From Rhodocyclaceae bacterium (GTDB lineage Bacteria; Pseudomonadota; Gammaproteobacteria; Burkholderiales; Rhodocyclaceae): DNA of 64,000 nt. Position 1 is the first letter of the stretch. Each line of letters begins with the position of its first letter. Under the pieces are notes generated by a model. That model was not told where the DNA came from. It saw only the letters and a program-made list of their open reading frames with translations, and ran no database searches. This document shows, piece after piece, positions 53,901 to 62,098 of this stretch. The stretch is taken from assembly GCA_016791145.1 (NCBI GenBank), contig JAEUNJ010000069.1, positions 1-64,000 of the forward strand, read 5' to 3'. A program made the position numbers and the translations under genes.

Positions 53901-56900
53901 CTCGAGACGCCGACCATCTCCTTCGAAGACGTGACCATCGACCTGGGGTCCTTCATCTCGGACTTCATCGGCCCCATCCTCGAGAAGATCCAGGTCTTCA
54001 CCGAGCCCCTGCAGCCCATCATCGACCTGCTGCGCACCGACATCCCCATCATCTCGGACCTAGACCCCCTGAAGAACGCCCTGAACAAGGACGGCAAGGA
54101 CGGGGTCTCCATGCTCGACTTCGCCGGCACCATCCTCGGCGAGACCAAGTACCGGTCCGTCTACACCGCCGTCACGGTGCTGATCGAGCTGATCGACCTG
54201 ATCAACCACATCCCGACCGGCGACACCGTGCTGATCAATTTCGGCGACTTCACCGTGGCCGGCGGCAGCACCGGCGTCGATGCCACCAAGGCCGACGCCC
54301 TCAAGTCGGCCGACCGGAACGCCGTCTCGGGTGCCAACGACACCTCGGCCTTCGACAACCAGAACGCGTCGGACACCAACTCCGACCGCAAGGGCTTCAT
54401 GCAGAAGCTCAAGGGCTCGGGGGTCGGCAAGGGTTTCGAGATCCCGCTCCTGACCAGCCCGTCCGCCGTCCTCGGCCTGCTGATGGGGCAGAACGTGGAC
54501 CTCTTCAAGTTCAACCTGCCGGACCTGGAGTTCGACTTCAGCTTCCGCAAGTCCACCCCCATCGTATTCCCGCTCAATGCCATCTTCTTCGGCGGCATCA
54601 GCGCCACCGTGCGCCTGGGTTTCGGCTTCGATACCTACGGCATCCAGCAATTCCTGACCAGCAGCGATCCGGCCGACATCTTCGACGGTTTCTACATCGA
54701 CGACCACGGCGACGAGGGAACCGGGGGCGATGCCGCCGAGGTCGAGTTGCACGCGACGATCGGCGCCGGCGCCTCGGTCGGCGTGGCCGGGCTCGTGGAG
54801 GCGGGCGTGGAGGCCGGCATCACGGGGACCGTGGAGTTCGACCTCAACGACGTCGTCATGGGGGCGGCGGGCAGCGAGGTGGGCGACGGCAAGGTCCGCA
54901 TCGAGGATTTCATCGAACTGACGCGCGCCGGACCGCTTTGCTTCCTGGATGTGTCCGGCTCCATCGACTGGTTCCTCAACGCCTTCGTCTGGGTGGGCCT
55001 CGACCTCGGCTTCTTCGGCCGCATCACCCTCTGGGACGAGAACTTCAGCCTGGGCAGCGGCAACATCGCGGAATTCGAGCACCACTGCCCCGTCGTCCTG
55101 CGGCCGAACCTGGCCCACATGAGCGGCGGCGACCTGGTGCTGCACATGGGCACCGACGCCGACCAGCGGGTCACCGAGACCGACGGAGACGCCGCGGAGA
55201 CCTACCTGGTCGAATACCTGGCCGCCGGCGCCTCGCTGGCCGACTACAACATCGCCGGCAGCCCGGCCACGGCGGCGACCAACGTGCTGGTGGTCCAGTA
55301 CAACGGCTACGCGGAGGTCTACAACGCGGCATCCGTCGGCCGGATCGTCGTGAACGACGCGGCGGGCGGGGCGGACAGCCTGACCGTCGGGGCGGGCGTC
55401 GCCGCCAACGTGGAATTCCACGGCGGAGAGGGCGACGACCGGGTCACCAGCCAGTCCTCGGGCACCCACACCCTGTACGGAGACGCCGGCAAGGACCGGC
55501 TGGCGGTGACCAAGGCGGCCGGGCACGCGGCTGGCACCGCGCGCCTCTACGGCGGCGACGGCGACGACACCCTGACCACCTCGGACGGCAACGACAGCGT
55601 CTACGGCGGCGACGGCAACGACAAGATCAAGACCGGGACGGGCAACGACTACGTGGAGGGCGGCGACGAGAGCGTCGCCGTCTCCGGGGCCAAGGCCAAC
55701 GGCGACACCATCGACACGGGGGTGGGCAACGACACCGTCTACGGCGGCACCGGCAGCGATGCGATCAAGGCCGGCGACGGCGACGACCTGGTCTACGGCG
55801 GCGATGAGAGCGGCCTCCTGCCCAGCGGCAAGGCCCTGGGGGATTCCATCGATGCCGGCAAGGGCAACGACACCGTGCACGCCGGTGCCGGCAGCGATGC
55901 CCTCAAGGGCGGCGACGGCGACGACCAGCTCTGGGGCGGCAGCGGCGACGACAGCTTCACCGCCGGCCGGGGCATCGACCAGGTCCGCGGCGAGGCGGGC
56001 GGCGACACGATCTACTGGACCGTCGGCGACGGCGTGGACGGCGTCATCGACGGCGGCGCCGACGGGGACGGCATCATCGTCACCGGCGCGGACGTCGATA
56101 CGGACATCGAGTTGTCCAATTCATCCGGCAACGTGCTGCTCGCCTGGGGTGCCAACGGCCTGCTCACCCAGAACACCGAGAAATTCACGCTGAACGCCGG
56201 CCAGGGACTCGACCGCTTCACGATCCGCGACCTGGCGGGCACCGCCGCGAAGGAGATCTCCATCAGCCTGGGCGGCGAGATCGTCGAATCCACGATCTAC
56301 GATTACGATGGGGACGGCACCTACGACGACGATCCCCCGGCCATGCTGGACGGCGAGGGCGCGGTCATCCGGGACCGCTTCGGCGAGGCGCTGCTGAAGG
56401 ACGTCTACGACGATGGCACGCCGGTGCCCTACAAGGTGGTCCGCGAGTTCGCGGACGACGGCAAGGCGGATTCCGTGGTCATCTACGGCGGCGCCGGCGA
56501 CGACGTGTTCTCGGCCAACACCGCCCGTGACGCCGACGGGCTCTACGTCCTCAACGTGAGCCGCCAGTCGCCGTCCATCCTGTATTCGGTGGACCAGGGG
56601 TCCGTGGCCGATCCCCTGGCCATCGACACCTTCACGCTGCACACCCTGGGCGGCAACGACAACGTGGATTTCAGCAACGTCGGCAAGGACCGGGATGCGG
56701 GCGAGATCCAATTGCTCGCCATGACCCTGGACGGCGCGGCGGGCAACGACCTGATCCTGGGCACCCAGTGGAACGACTCCCTGGACAGCGGCGCCGGGGA
56801 CGACCGGGTGACCGGCAACCGGGGCGTCGATGCCTTCTCCGATGCCTCGGGCAACGACCAGCTCATCGAGACCCGCGACGCGAACTTCGCGATCACCCGC

Positions 56901-59900
56901 GGCGTCCTCACCATCGGCGCCGAGACCGAATCGACCATCGCGCCCTTCGAGACCGTGATCCTCAACGGCGGCGCCGGCCACAACCGCTTCGACGTCTCCG
57001 ACTGGACCGGCACCCTGCGCATGGACGGGGCGGGCGAGGGGGACGTCTACAACATCCACTTCCGCGGCGCCGGCGATTCGGTGATCACCGAGAACGACTC
57101 CGGCGGCACCCTGGGCACCGCCGACGCGATCCACGTCTTCGGCACCTCGGGGCAGGACTTCTTCTTCCTGGATGCCAACAACGGCGATGCCAGCATCCTG
57201 ACCGACGGCTACGTGCAGGTGGCCCACGGCTTCATCGGCGACGACGGCTCCTACCACGCCTACGGCACCAGCGAGACCTTCAACTACACGCGCTCCGAAT
57301 CGATGGACATCCATGCCGGGGCCGGGGACGACTACTTCACCGTGGACGACGTGGCCCTGGGCCTGGACGTCTACGGCGACGAGGGCAGCGACAACTTCGT
57401 GATCGGGCGGGTCCTCGAGGAGGCCCTCGTGGGCGGGATACCCGTGGCCACCAAGATCTCCAACGGCATCAGCGTGGTCTCCCGCTTCTACGGAGACGAC
57501 GGCAGCGACGACACGCCGGTGGGCGGCTACGCCTATGGCGACGACTATTTCGAGGTGAACCACAACGTCGCCGAGATCTGGCTCTACGGGGACGCGGGCG
57601 ACGACACCTTCGTCATCAACGCCCACCTGACCGACGACGATCCGTCCGACGACCCGCTGCGCAACGTGCGCGGCGGCACCGGCAACAACACCATCTCCTA
57701 CGTGCAGAACGCGGCCGTGAACATCGACGGCGGCGCCGGCAACGACACGGTGATCGTCAACGGCACGGCCATCGGCGACACCTTCATCGTCACCACCATC
57801 GAACTGGAAGTCTCCCCCGGCGTCTTCGAACTGCGCCAGCAGGTGGTCGGCGCGGGCCTCCAGATCAAGATGACCGACGTGGAGCGGCTCGAGGTCAATG
57901 GCGCCGGCGGCAACGACCACATCTACGTCTTCGGCACGCTGGACGGGCTGGACGTGACCATCCGCGGCGGTTCGGGCGACGACACCATCGTGATTGGCGG
58001 CGCGGCCGTGACGGTGACGGTGGACCCGCCGGCCTACATCTACCAGCCGCCGACCCAGACCATCGATCCGGCGCCCTACATCGACCACTACGACACCTAC
58101 TCCTTCTCCTGGGGCGACTACTGGTACTGGACGTGGTCCTTCCCCTTCCTCCGCTACCAGCCCCTGGTCACCTACACCTGGTCCGTGCCGGTCTGGGTGG
58201 ATCCGGCGCCCTACACCGTCACCCCCGCCGCCTACGAGATCGATCCGGACCCGATCGACTTCACGGCGGGCCCGAAGTACACGCTGAACGAGTCCGGTCA
58301 TGCGGGCGGCACCGGCGCGGACGCCTTCAGGCCCGGCATCCGGGGCAAGCTCACCGTGGATGGCCAGCTGGACACCGACACCCTGGTCGTCCACAACGAG
58401 GACGGCGATCCGGCCGACACCGCCACCTTCGACACGACCACGGACGACAAGGGCCTCCACTACCACGTGGGCGGGCTCGGCATGGGCCCCGACGGACTGA
58501 CCTACACGCGCGTCGAACAGTTCGACCTGAACATGGGGGCGGGCGACGATCTCGTCACCGTGACGGCCATCGATCCGGTCACCCGCCTGACCCTGAACCT
58601 GGGCAACGGCGACGACGTGGTGGACCTGCGGGCCATGGAGGGCGACCTGACGATCAACGGTGGCGCGGGCGACGACACCGTCAATGCCGGCAGCCTGGCC
58701 CCCGCCGCTACCGGCGGCGACCTGGCCGCCATCGCGGGCGAACTGGCCTTCGCCGGCGGCACCGGGACCGACGTGCTGAACCTGGACGACACGGCCGCCA
58801 CCGTCGACCAGTCCGCCGTCATCACCGGGTCGACGCTCGCCGGCCTCGGGATGGCCGCCGGCATCGTCCACTACGAGGTGGATACCCTGAACCTGCGCCT
58901 GGGCAGCGGCGCCGACACGGTGGAGATCGAGGGCACCACCGCCGCCACCCACCTGTGGGGCAACGACGGCGACGACGCCTTCCTCGTCTCCTCCGACGGG
59001 GCGGCCCTGGCGGGCAGCCTGGACGGCGTGCTCGGCGACCTGGCCATCGACGCCGGCGGGGGCGGCAACACGCTGGCCGTCAGTGACCTGGGCGATGCCG
59101 ATGCCGACCCGTCCGCCGTCATCGCCGCCGATGCGATCACCGGTCTCGCCCCGGCGCGGATCGATTACACCGCCACCGGCGGCCGGTTCACCGGCGGCGT
59201 GAACGTCTGGGCAGGCCGCGGCGACGATGTCATCCGCGTCGCTTCCACGCGCCTGGACGACGTGACCACGATCCACGCCAACGGCGGCGACGACGCCGTG
59301 ACCGTGGACGACCTGGCCGGCGGCACCGACCGGCTGCTGGCCATCCACGGCGACGGGGGCGGGGACACCCTGGACGCCTCCGCCGTCACCAATGCCGAGG
59401 TGACCGTCCTCCTGTTCGGCGACAGCGGCGCCGAGACCTATGCCGGCGCCGACAAGCGCTTCCTGACCCTGACGGGCGCGGCGAGCGTCCTGCCGGGCGA
59501 CGGCGGGGCGGACGCGCTGCTCGCCGGAACGGGCAAGGCCATCCTGTTCGGCGGCGCCGCCGGCGACACCCTGTCCGGCAGCGTGGCCGACGACATCCTG
59601 ATCGGCGATGCCGGCGAGGTGGCCTTTGTCTCCGGCGTCGTGACGCGTTTCGCCAGCCTCGGCACGGCGGGCGGCGATGACGACATCGACGCGCTGGGCG
59701 GCGGCAATTTCGTCATCGGCGGCGCGGGAGCGGACAGCATCGCCGCCGGCGGCGGCGCCGACGTCGCCCTGGGCGACAACGGCGAGGTCACCTATACCGA
59801 CGCCGGCGTCATCACCCGCGCGCGCAGCCTCGATGCCGCGACCGGCGGCGGCGACGTCCTCGACCTGGGCGACGGCGCCAACATCGCGGTCGGCGGGTTC

Positions 59901-61697
59901 GGCGCCGATACCGTCGCCGGGGGCGGCGGCGCCGACACCCTGATCGGCGACAACGGCGAGATCGTCTATGCTCTGGGCATCGTCGCCAGCTTCGCCTCCA
60001 CCGACGGCGTCGCCGCCACCGGCGGCGCCGACGACATCGCCGCCGGCGAAGGCGACAACCTGGTCCTGGGCGGCGTCGGGGCCGATACGGTGGCCGCCGG
60101 CACCGGCGACGACCGGATCATCGGCGACAACGGCGAGATCCTCTATTCGGGCGCCGTCGTCGTCCGCTTCGCCTCCACCGACGCCGGCGCCGCCACCGGC
60201 GCCGGCGACACGATCGCCGCCGGCGATGGCGCCAACCTGGTCCTCGGCGGCCTCGGCGCGGACAGCGTGGCCGCCGGGAACGGCGACGACCTGGTCATCG
60301 GCGACAACGGCGAGGCGCGATGGACGGCGGCCGGGCTGATCTCCCGGGTGGTTTCGGAGGTGTCGTTCCTGGGCGGGGCGGACACGGTGGACGGCGGGGC
60401 CGGCGACAACATCCTGGTCGGCGGATTCGGCGGCGACCGGCTCGACGCCGGATCCGGGGACGACGTCATCCTGGGCGACAACGGAAGCCTGGACTACGAC
60501 GGCGGCCTGCTCTCGGCCGGGACCACGGACGGCGGCCCGGCGACCGGCGGCGACGACCGCATCACGGCCGGCGGCGGGCGCAACGTGGTCCTGGGCGGTG
60601 TCGGCCGCGACCGCATCGTCACCGGGGACGGCGAAGACCTGGTGCTCGGCGACAGCGGCGTGGCCGAGTTCTCCGGCGGCGTCCTGGCCCGGGCCGGGAA
60701 CGACGCGACCATCGACGGCGGCGACGACCAGGTGGACCTGGGCGGCGGCAACGACGTGGCCATCGGCGGCGACGGATCGGATGGCCTTTCCGGCCAGGCT
60801 GGCGACGACATCCTGATGGGCGACGGCGGGCACGTGAGCTACGTGGCCGGCGGACTCTCGGAAATCGAGGGGGATTCCGCGATCGGCGGCGACGACACCC
60901 TGATGGGGGGTGCCGGGGCGGACATCATGCTCGGCGGCAAGGGCGCCGACACCATGGACGGCGACCTGGCCGAGGACCTGATCATCGGCGACAACGCCCG
61001 CATCCGTTTCTCCGGCGGACTGGTGACCAGCATCGAACTGCTGGGCAGCATGGACCTGGTCCTCGAGCAGCTCTTCGCCCTCTATGAGACCCCGGCCGAC
61101 GCCGGCGTCGAGGCGACCCCCGGCGAAGCCGCCGCCGCGTTGGCGGCGGTCCTGGCCGGCGCCCCGGAGTCCGACACCGGGGATGGGGAGGCCGGCGTGC
61201 CGCGGCTGGTGGCGACGGGAAGCGGCCTGGAACTGATCCTGGGCGGCGCCCGGCCCCTGGCGTCGCTGCCCGCCGCCATGAGCAACGCCCTGATCGACCT
61301 GATCCTCGGCCATCCCGAGGCCGTGTCCTCGGGGGGCGCCACCGAGTCCTCGGATGCGCCGCCCGAGGCCCCGCCCGCCGACGGCGCGCCGGCCCCCGCG
61401 GGCAGCGCCGCGGCTGCCGCGGTCACCCCGGTCGCCCAGGCGCCCGCCGCCGACTGGGCCGGCGGCCTCTTCGATCCGGTCGTGCCCGCCCTGGCGGCCG
61501 GCGCGCCGGATGCCCTGTTCGTGACCGTCGCGCCGTCCGCCGACGGCCCCCGCCAGGGGGACGCGCAGCTCTGGCTTGCCGGCCTGCTCGGCGCCGCCGC
61601 GGGGAACGGCCGGACCCGGGTGTTCGATCCGGCCAGCGGCACCTGGCGGATCCCCGGCCCGCCGGCCCGGCAGGCGGCGCTGCGGCGCGCCGCCTGA
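50919..61697 (+). CDS. Giant LEPR-XLL/DUF4347/RTX-repeat protein (3592 residues)
   Basis: Probably an exported surface or matrix protein. A basic N terminus (1-40) precedes the LEPR-XLL motif FEALEPRLLLSAD (41-53), a suspected sorting signal. A DUF4347 domain (about 129-283) has His183 (LTHG) and Cys226 (LLYGC). RTX-like Gly/Asp repeats occur at about 508-561, 1500-1690 and in many later blocks. A non-RTX beta-rich region spans about 684-1404. A Tyr/Trp/Pro-rich patch sits at about 2368-2447. The C terminus has about nine long-period repeats (2890-3367), then an Ala/Pro-rich end. No N-terminal Sec signal is seen. The ribosome-binding site AAGGAG supports the start at 50919. Confidence 0.85.
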   Translation: MVVQIAQRTARRLTKGFRAALSAAPAPRAPALPPFRRRVIFEALEPRLLLSADLPVLPPQPDAQLPAQAQPVEAAALIHDLPAPLPVFDAMGDGMDAGVIDPGALAAGPAVAAPVAGSDPAGTGPVPEQLVIVDPRVAGALDLPGSVPGVRFLVLAAGEDGLRQITDALAGESDLAAIHVLTHGATGLLDIAGTLLDAASLAAREAEIAAWGKALAAGGDILLYGCDVAQGAQGLRFLERLAAATGADVAASTDATGAAARGGDWHLEASVGAVETAPLAFHLTDGVLADFVGTSGNDNFSGTGGADNFSFSIANLAATDTVAGGAGADALIVTSAGTITDAVWAKVTGVETLQLAAAGNTAELGATVDAAVATATGAALTATGGAGADTLAIGDGWAHAVTFDGAGGSDTLDFSGYSGDLAFTVKLDGSIVVKAGATLLATATHVENLIGGGGDNVFTFEDGAVLAGALTGGSGGANTLDHSANTTGITANLAAGTATGVGGAVSGIQNVTGGTGDDEIAGDGEANELAGGGGADTLAGGAGDDSLAGGSGDDTYLFAEGWGDDVVTETGGTDSGDFSAVTSGIAFDIGVGTLGADDGADVLSANGIENLTGGSGDDVFAFAKSGSAILAGDLAGGGSVDGDVLDYSSLADSLDLTGSGEIGDGAGGDRAPRVGGSATGIGKVQHPDTAIEALDVAFDNLENGFASLFGGLSLPLVGDIGSGIEDFLADLHARMVDPFATALLTDDLTLTTDAIIKTTLESGLTFELAGGEVSVTLPGLTALEVRMELHGTIWEKDVSIDFAGAAPGLGLTIDGDIHLAFTYDFTLGIGVDFTSGDFYLITAGFEDDPLTAEDESGPEEFRMTLEATLPEDFTATGVLGFLQLDIAEFTDDVKYFDDQHDDGQRSGITAEFTVDVSDPDDDGRLTLTEISAPGFSFLDHIVADFHAGIDVDLKGEVSVAGSAVIPRIITIFHYEQDLLDVHLAFGAGGVTMTGLETPTISFEDVTIDLGSFISDFIGPILEKIQVFTEPLQPIIDLLRTDIPIISDLDPLKNALNKDGKDGVSMLDFAGTILGETKYRSVYTAVTVLIELIDLINHIPTGDTVLINFGDFTVAGGSTGVDATKADALKSADRNAVSGANDTSAFDNQNASDTNSDRKGFMQKLKGSGVGKGFEIPLLTSPSAVLGLLMGQNVDLFKFNLPDLEFDFSFRKSTPIVFPLNAIFFGGISATVRLGFGFDTYGIQQFLTSSDPADIFDGFYIDDHGDEGTGGDAAEVELHATIGAGASVGVAGLVEAGVEAGITGTVEFDLNDVVMGAAGSEVGDGKVRIEDFIELTRAGPLCFLDVSGSIDWFLNAFVWVGLDLGFFGRITLWDENFSLGSGNIAEFEHHCPVVLRPNLAHMSGGDLVLHMGTDADQRVTETDGDAAETYLVEYLAAGASLADYNIAGSPATAATNVLVVQYNGYAEVYNAASVGRIVVNDAAGGADSLTVGAGVAANVEFHGGEGDDRVTSQSSGTHTLYGDAGKDRLAVTKAAGHAAGTARLYGGDGDDTLTTSDGNDSVYGGDGNDKIKTGTGNDYVEGGDESVAVSGAKANGDTIDTGVGNDTVYGGTGSDAIKAGDGDDLVYGGDESGLLPSGKALGDSIDAGKGNDTVHAGAGSDALKGGDGDDQLWGGSGDDSFTAGRGIDQVRGEAGGDTIYWTVGDGVDGVIDGGADGDGIIVTGADVDTDIELSNSSGNVLLAWGANGLLTQNTEKFTLNAGQGLDRFTIRDLAGTAAKEISISLGGEIVESTIYDYDGDGTYDDDPPAMLDGEGAVIRDRFGEALLKDVYDDGTPVPYKVVREFADDGKADSVVIYGGAGDDVFSANTARDADGLYVLNVSRQSPSILYSVDQGSVADPLAIDTFTLHTLGGNDNVDFSNVGKDRDAGEIQLLAMTLDGAAGNDLILGTQWNDSLDSGAGDDRVTGNRGVDAFSDASGNDQLIETRDANFAITRGVLTIGAETESTIAPFETVILNGGAGHNRFDVSDWTGTLRMDGAGEGDVYNIHFRGAGDSVITENDSGGTLGTADAIHVFGTSGQDFFFLDANNGDASILTDGYVQVAHGFIGDDGSYHAYGTSETFNYTRSESMDIHAGAGDDYFTVDDVALGLDVYGDEGSDNFVIGRVLEEALVGGIPVATKISNGISVVSRFYGDDGSDDTPVGGYAYGDDYFEVNHNVAEIWLYGDAGDDTFVINAHLTDDDPSDDPLRNVRGGTGNNTISYVQNAAVNIDGGAGNDTVIVNGTAIGDTFIVTTIELEVSPGVFELRQQVVGAGLQIKMTDVERLEVNGAGGNDHIYVFGTLDGLDVTIRGGSGDDTIVIGGAAVTVTVDPPAYIYQPPTQTIDPAPYIDHYDTYSFSWGDYWYWTWSFPFLRYQPLVTYTWSVPVWVDPAPYTVTPAAYEIDPDPIDFTAGPKYTLNESGHAGGTGADAFRPGIRGKLTVDGQLDTDTLVVHNEDGDPADTATFDTTTDDKGLHYHVGGLGMGPDGLTYTRVEQFDLNMGAGDDLVTVTAIDPVTRLTLNLGNGDDVVDLRAMEGDLTINGGAGDDTVNAGSLAPAATGGDLAAIAGELAFAGGTGTDVLNLDDTAATVDQSAVITGSTLAGLGMAAGIVHYEVDTLNLRLGSGADTVEIEGTTAATHLWGNDGDDAFLVSSDGAALAGSLDGVLGDLAIDAGGGGNTLAVSDLGDADADPSAVIAADAITGLAPARIDYTATGGRFTGGVNVWAGRGDDVIRVASTRLDDVTTIHANGGDDAVTVDDLAGGTDRLLAIHGDGGGDTLDASAVTNAEVTVLLFGDSGAETYAGADKRFLTLTGAASVLPGDGGADALLAGTGKAILFGGAAGDTLSGSVADDILIGDAGEVAFVSGVVTRFASLGTAGGDDDIDALGGGNFVIGGAGADSIAAGGGADVALGDNGEVTYTDAGVITRARSLDAATGGGDVLDLGDGANIAVGGFGADTVAGGGGADTLIGDNGEIVYALGIVASFASTDGVAATGGADDIAAGEGDNLVLGGVGADTVAAGTGDDRIIGDNGEILYSGAVVVRFASTDAGAATGAGDTIAAGDGANLVLGGLGADSVAAGNGDDLVIGDNGEARWTAAGLISRVVSEVSFLGGADTVDGGAGDNILVGGFGGDRLDAGSGDDVILGDNGSLDYDGGLLSAGTTDGGPATGGDDRITAGGGRNVVLGGVGRDRIVTGDGEDLVLGDSGVAEFSGGVLARAGNDATIDGGDDQVDLGGGNDVAIGGDGSDGLSGQAGDDILMGDGGHVSYVAGGLSEIEGDSAIGGDDTLMGGAGADIMLGGKGADTMDGDLAEDLIIGDNARIRFSGGLVTSIELLGSMDLVLEQLFALYETPADAGVEATPGEAAAALAAVLAGAPESDTGDGEAGVPRLVATGSGLELILGGARPLASLPAAMSNALIDLILGHPEAVSSGGATESSDAPPEAPPADGAPAPAGSAAAAAVTPVAQAPAADWAGGLFDPVVPALAAGAPDALFVTVAPSADGPRQGDAQLWLAGLLGAAAGNGRTRVFDPASGTWRIPGPPARQAALRRAA
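59590..61000 (+). repeat. Tandem long-period coding repeats in the giant protein
   Basis: About nine successive units of roughly 50-65 codons, each with GDNGE, a variable beta pair, a DDDI/DDTI-like segment, G-x-N-LVLGG-x-GAD-x-VAAG and GDD. Units drift in sequence, so the array is old or under diversifying change rather than freshly duplicated. Calcium binding by the Gly/Asp turns is the family expectation. Confidence 0.75.
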
Positions 61698-61761
61698 TCC
61701 CCGCCCGCCCCCGCGACGATCGCGTACCGCACCCGGACCATCCACCATCACGGAGTTTTCC

Positions 61762-62061
61762 ATGGCCAGCAACGAAGGCGACGAGCCCATCATCAGCCAC
61801 CCCCAGGCCCAGCCCAAGGTCGTCTGGGACGATTCAGTCATGAAGACGTCCTACGCGAACGTCTGCAACGTCCTCGGCACGCGGGAGGAGATCACCCTCC
61901 TCTTCGGTGCCCACCAGGCCTGGCGCAGCGACCAGCGGGAGGTCAAGGTGACGCTGAGCGACCGCATCATCCTGAATCCCTACGCCGCCAAGCGCCTCGC
62001 GCGGATGCTCGAGAAGGGCCTCAAGGAATACGAGGCGAAGTTCGGCGAGCTGAAGCTCTGA
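61762..62061 (+). CDS. DUF3467-family protein
   Basis: A 99-residue cytoplasmic protein with a short beta-rich domain: WDDSVMKTSYANVCNVLGTR, EEITLLFGAHQAW, REVKVTLSDRIILNPYAAKR and a C-terminal helix (LARMLEKGLKEYEAKFGEL). It matches DUF3467, small proteins of unknown function. It lies 64 bp after the giant protein gene and 37 bp before the adaptor gene, so it belongs to the export locus. A chaperone or adaptor role for the giant substrate is speculation. Confidence 0.8.
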   Translation: MASNEGDEPIISHPQAQPKVVWDDSVMKTSYANVCNVLGTREEITLLFGAHQAWRSDQREVKVTLSDRIILNPYAAKRLARMLEKGLKEYEAKFGELKL

Positions 62062-62098
62062 TCGCCCCCCGGCGGCGCCGGCCGCCCGGAAATCCACC

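Noticed and set aside
56121-61841. 1906-codon open frame on the minus strand opposite the giant protein gene
   Set aside because: It mirrors Gly/Asp-rich repeat codons of the plus-strand gene. Its translation is a Val/Ala/Gly/His-rich low-complexity string with no domain, as expected from GC-rich codon bias.
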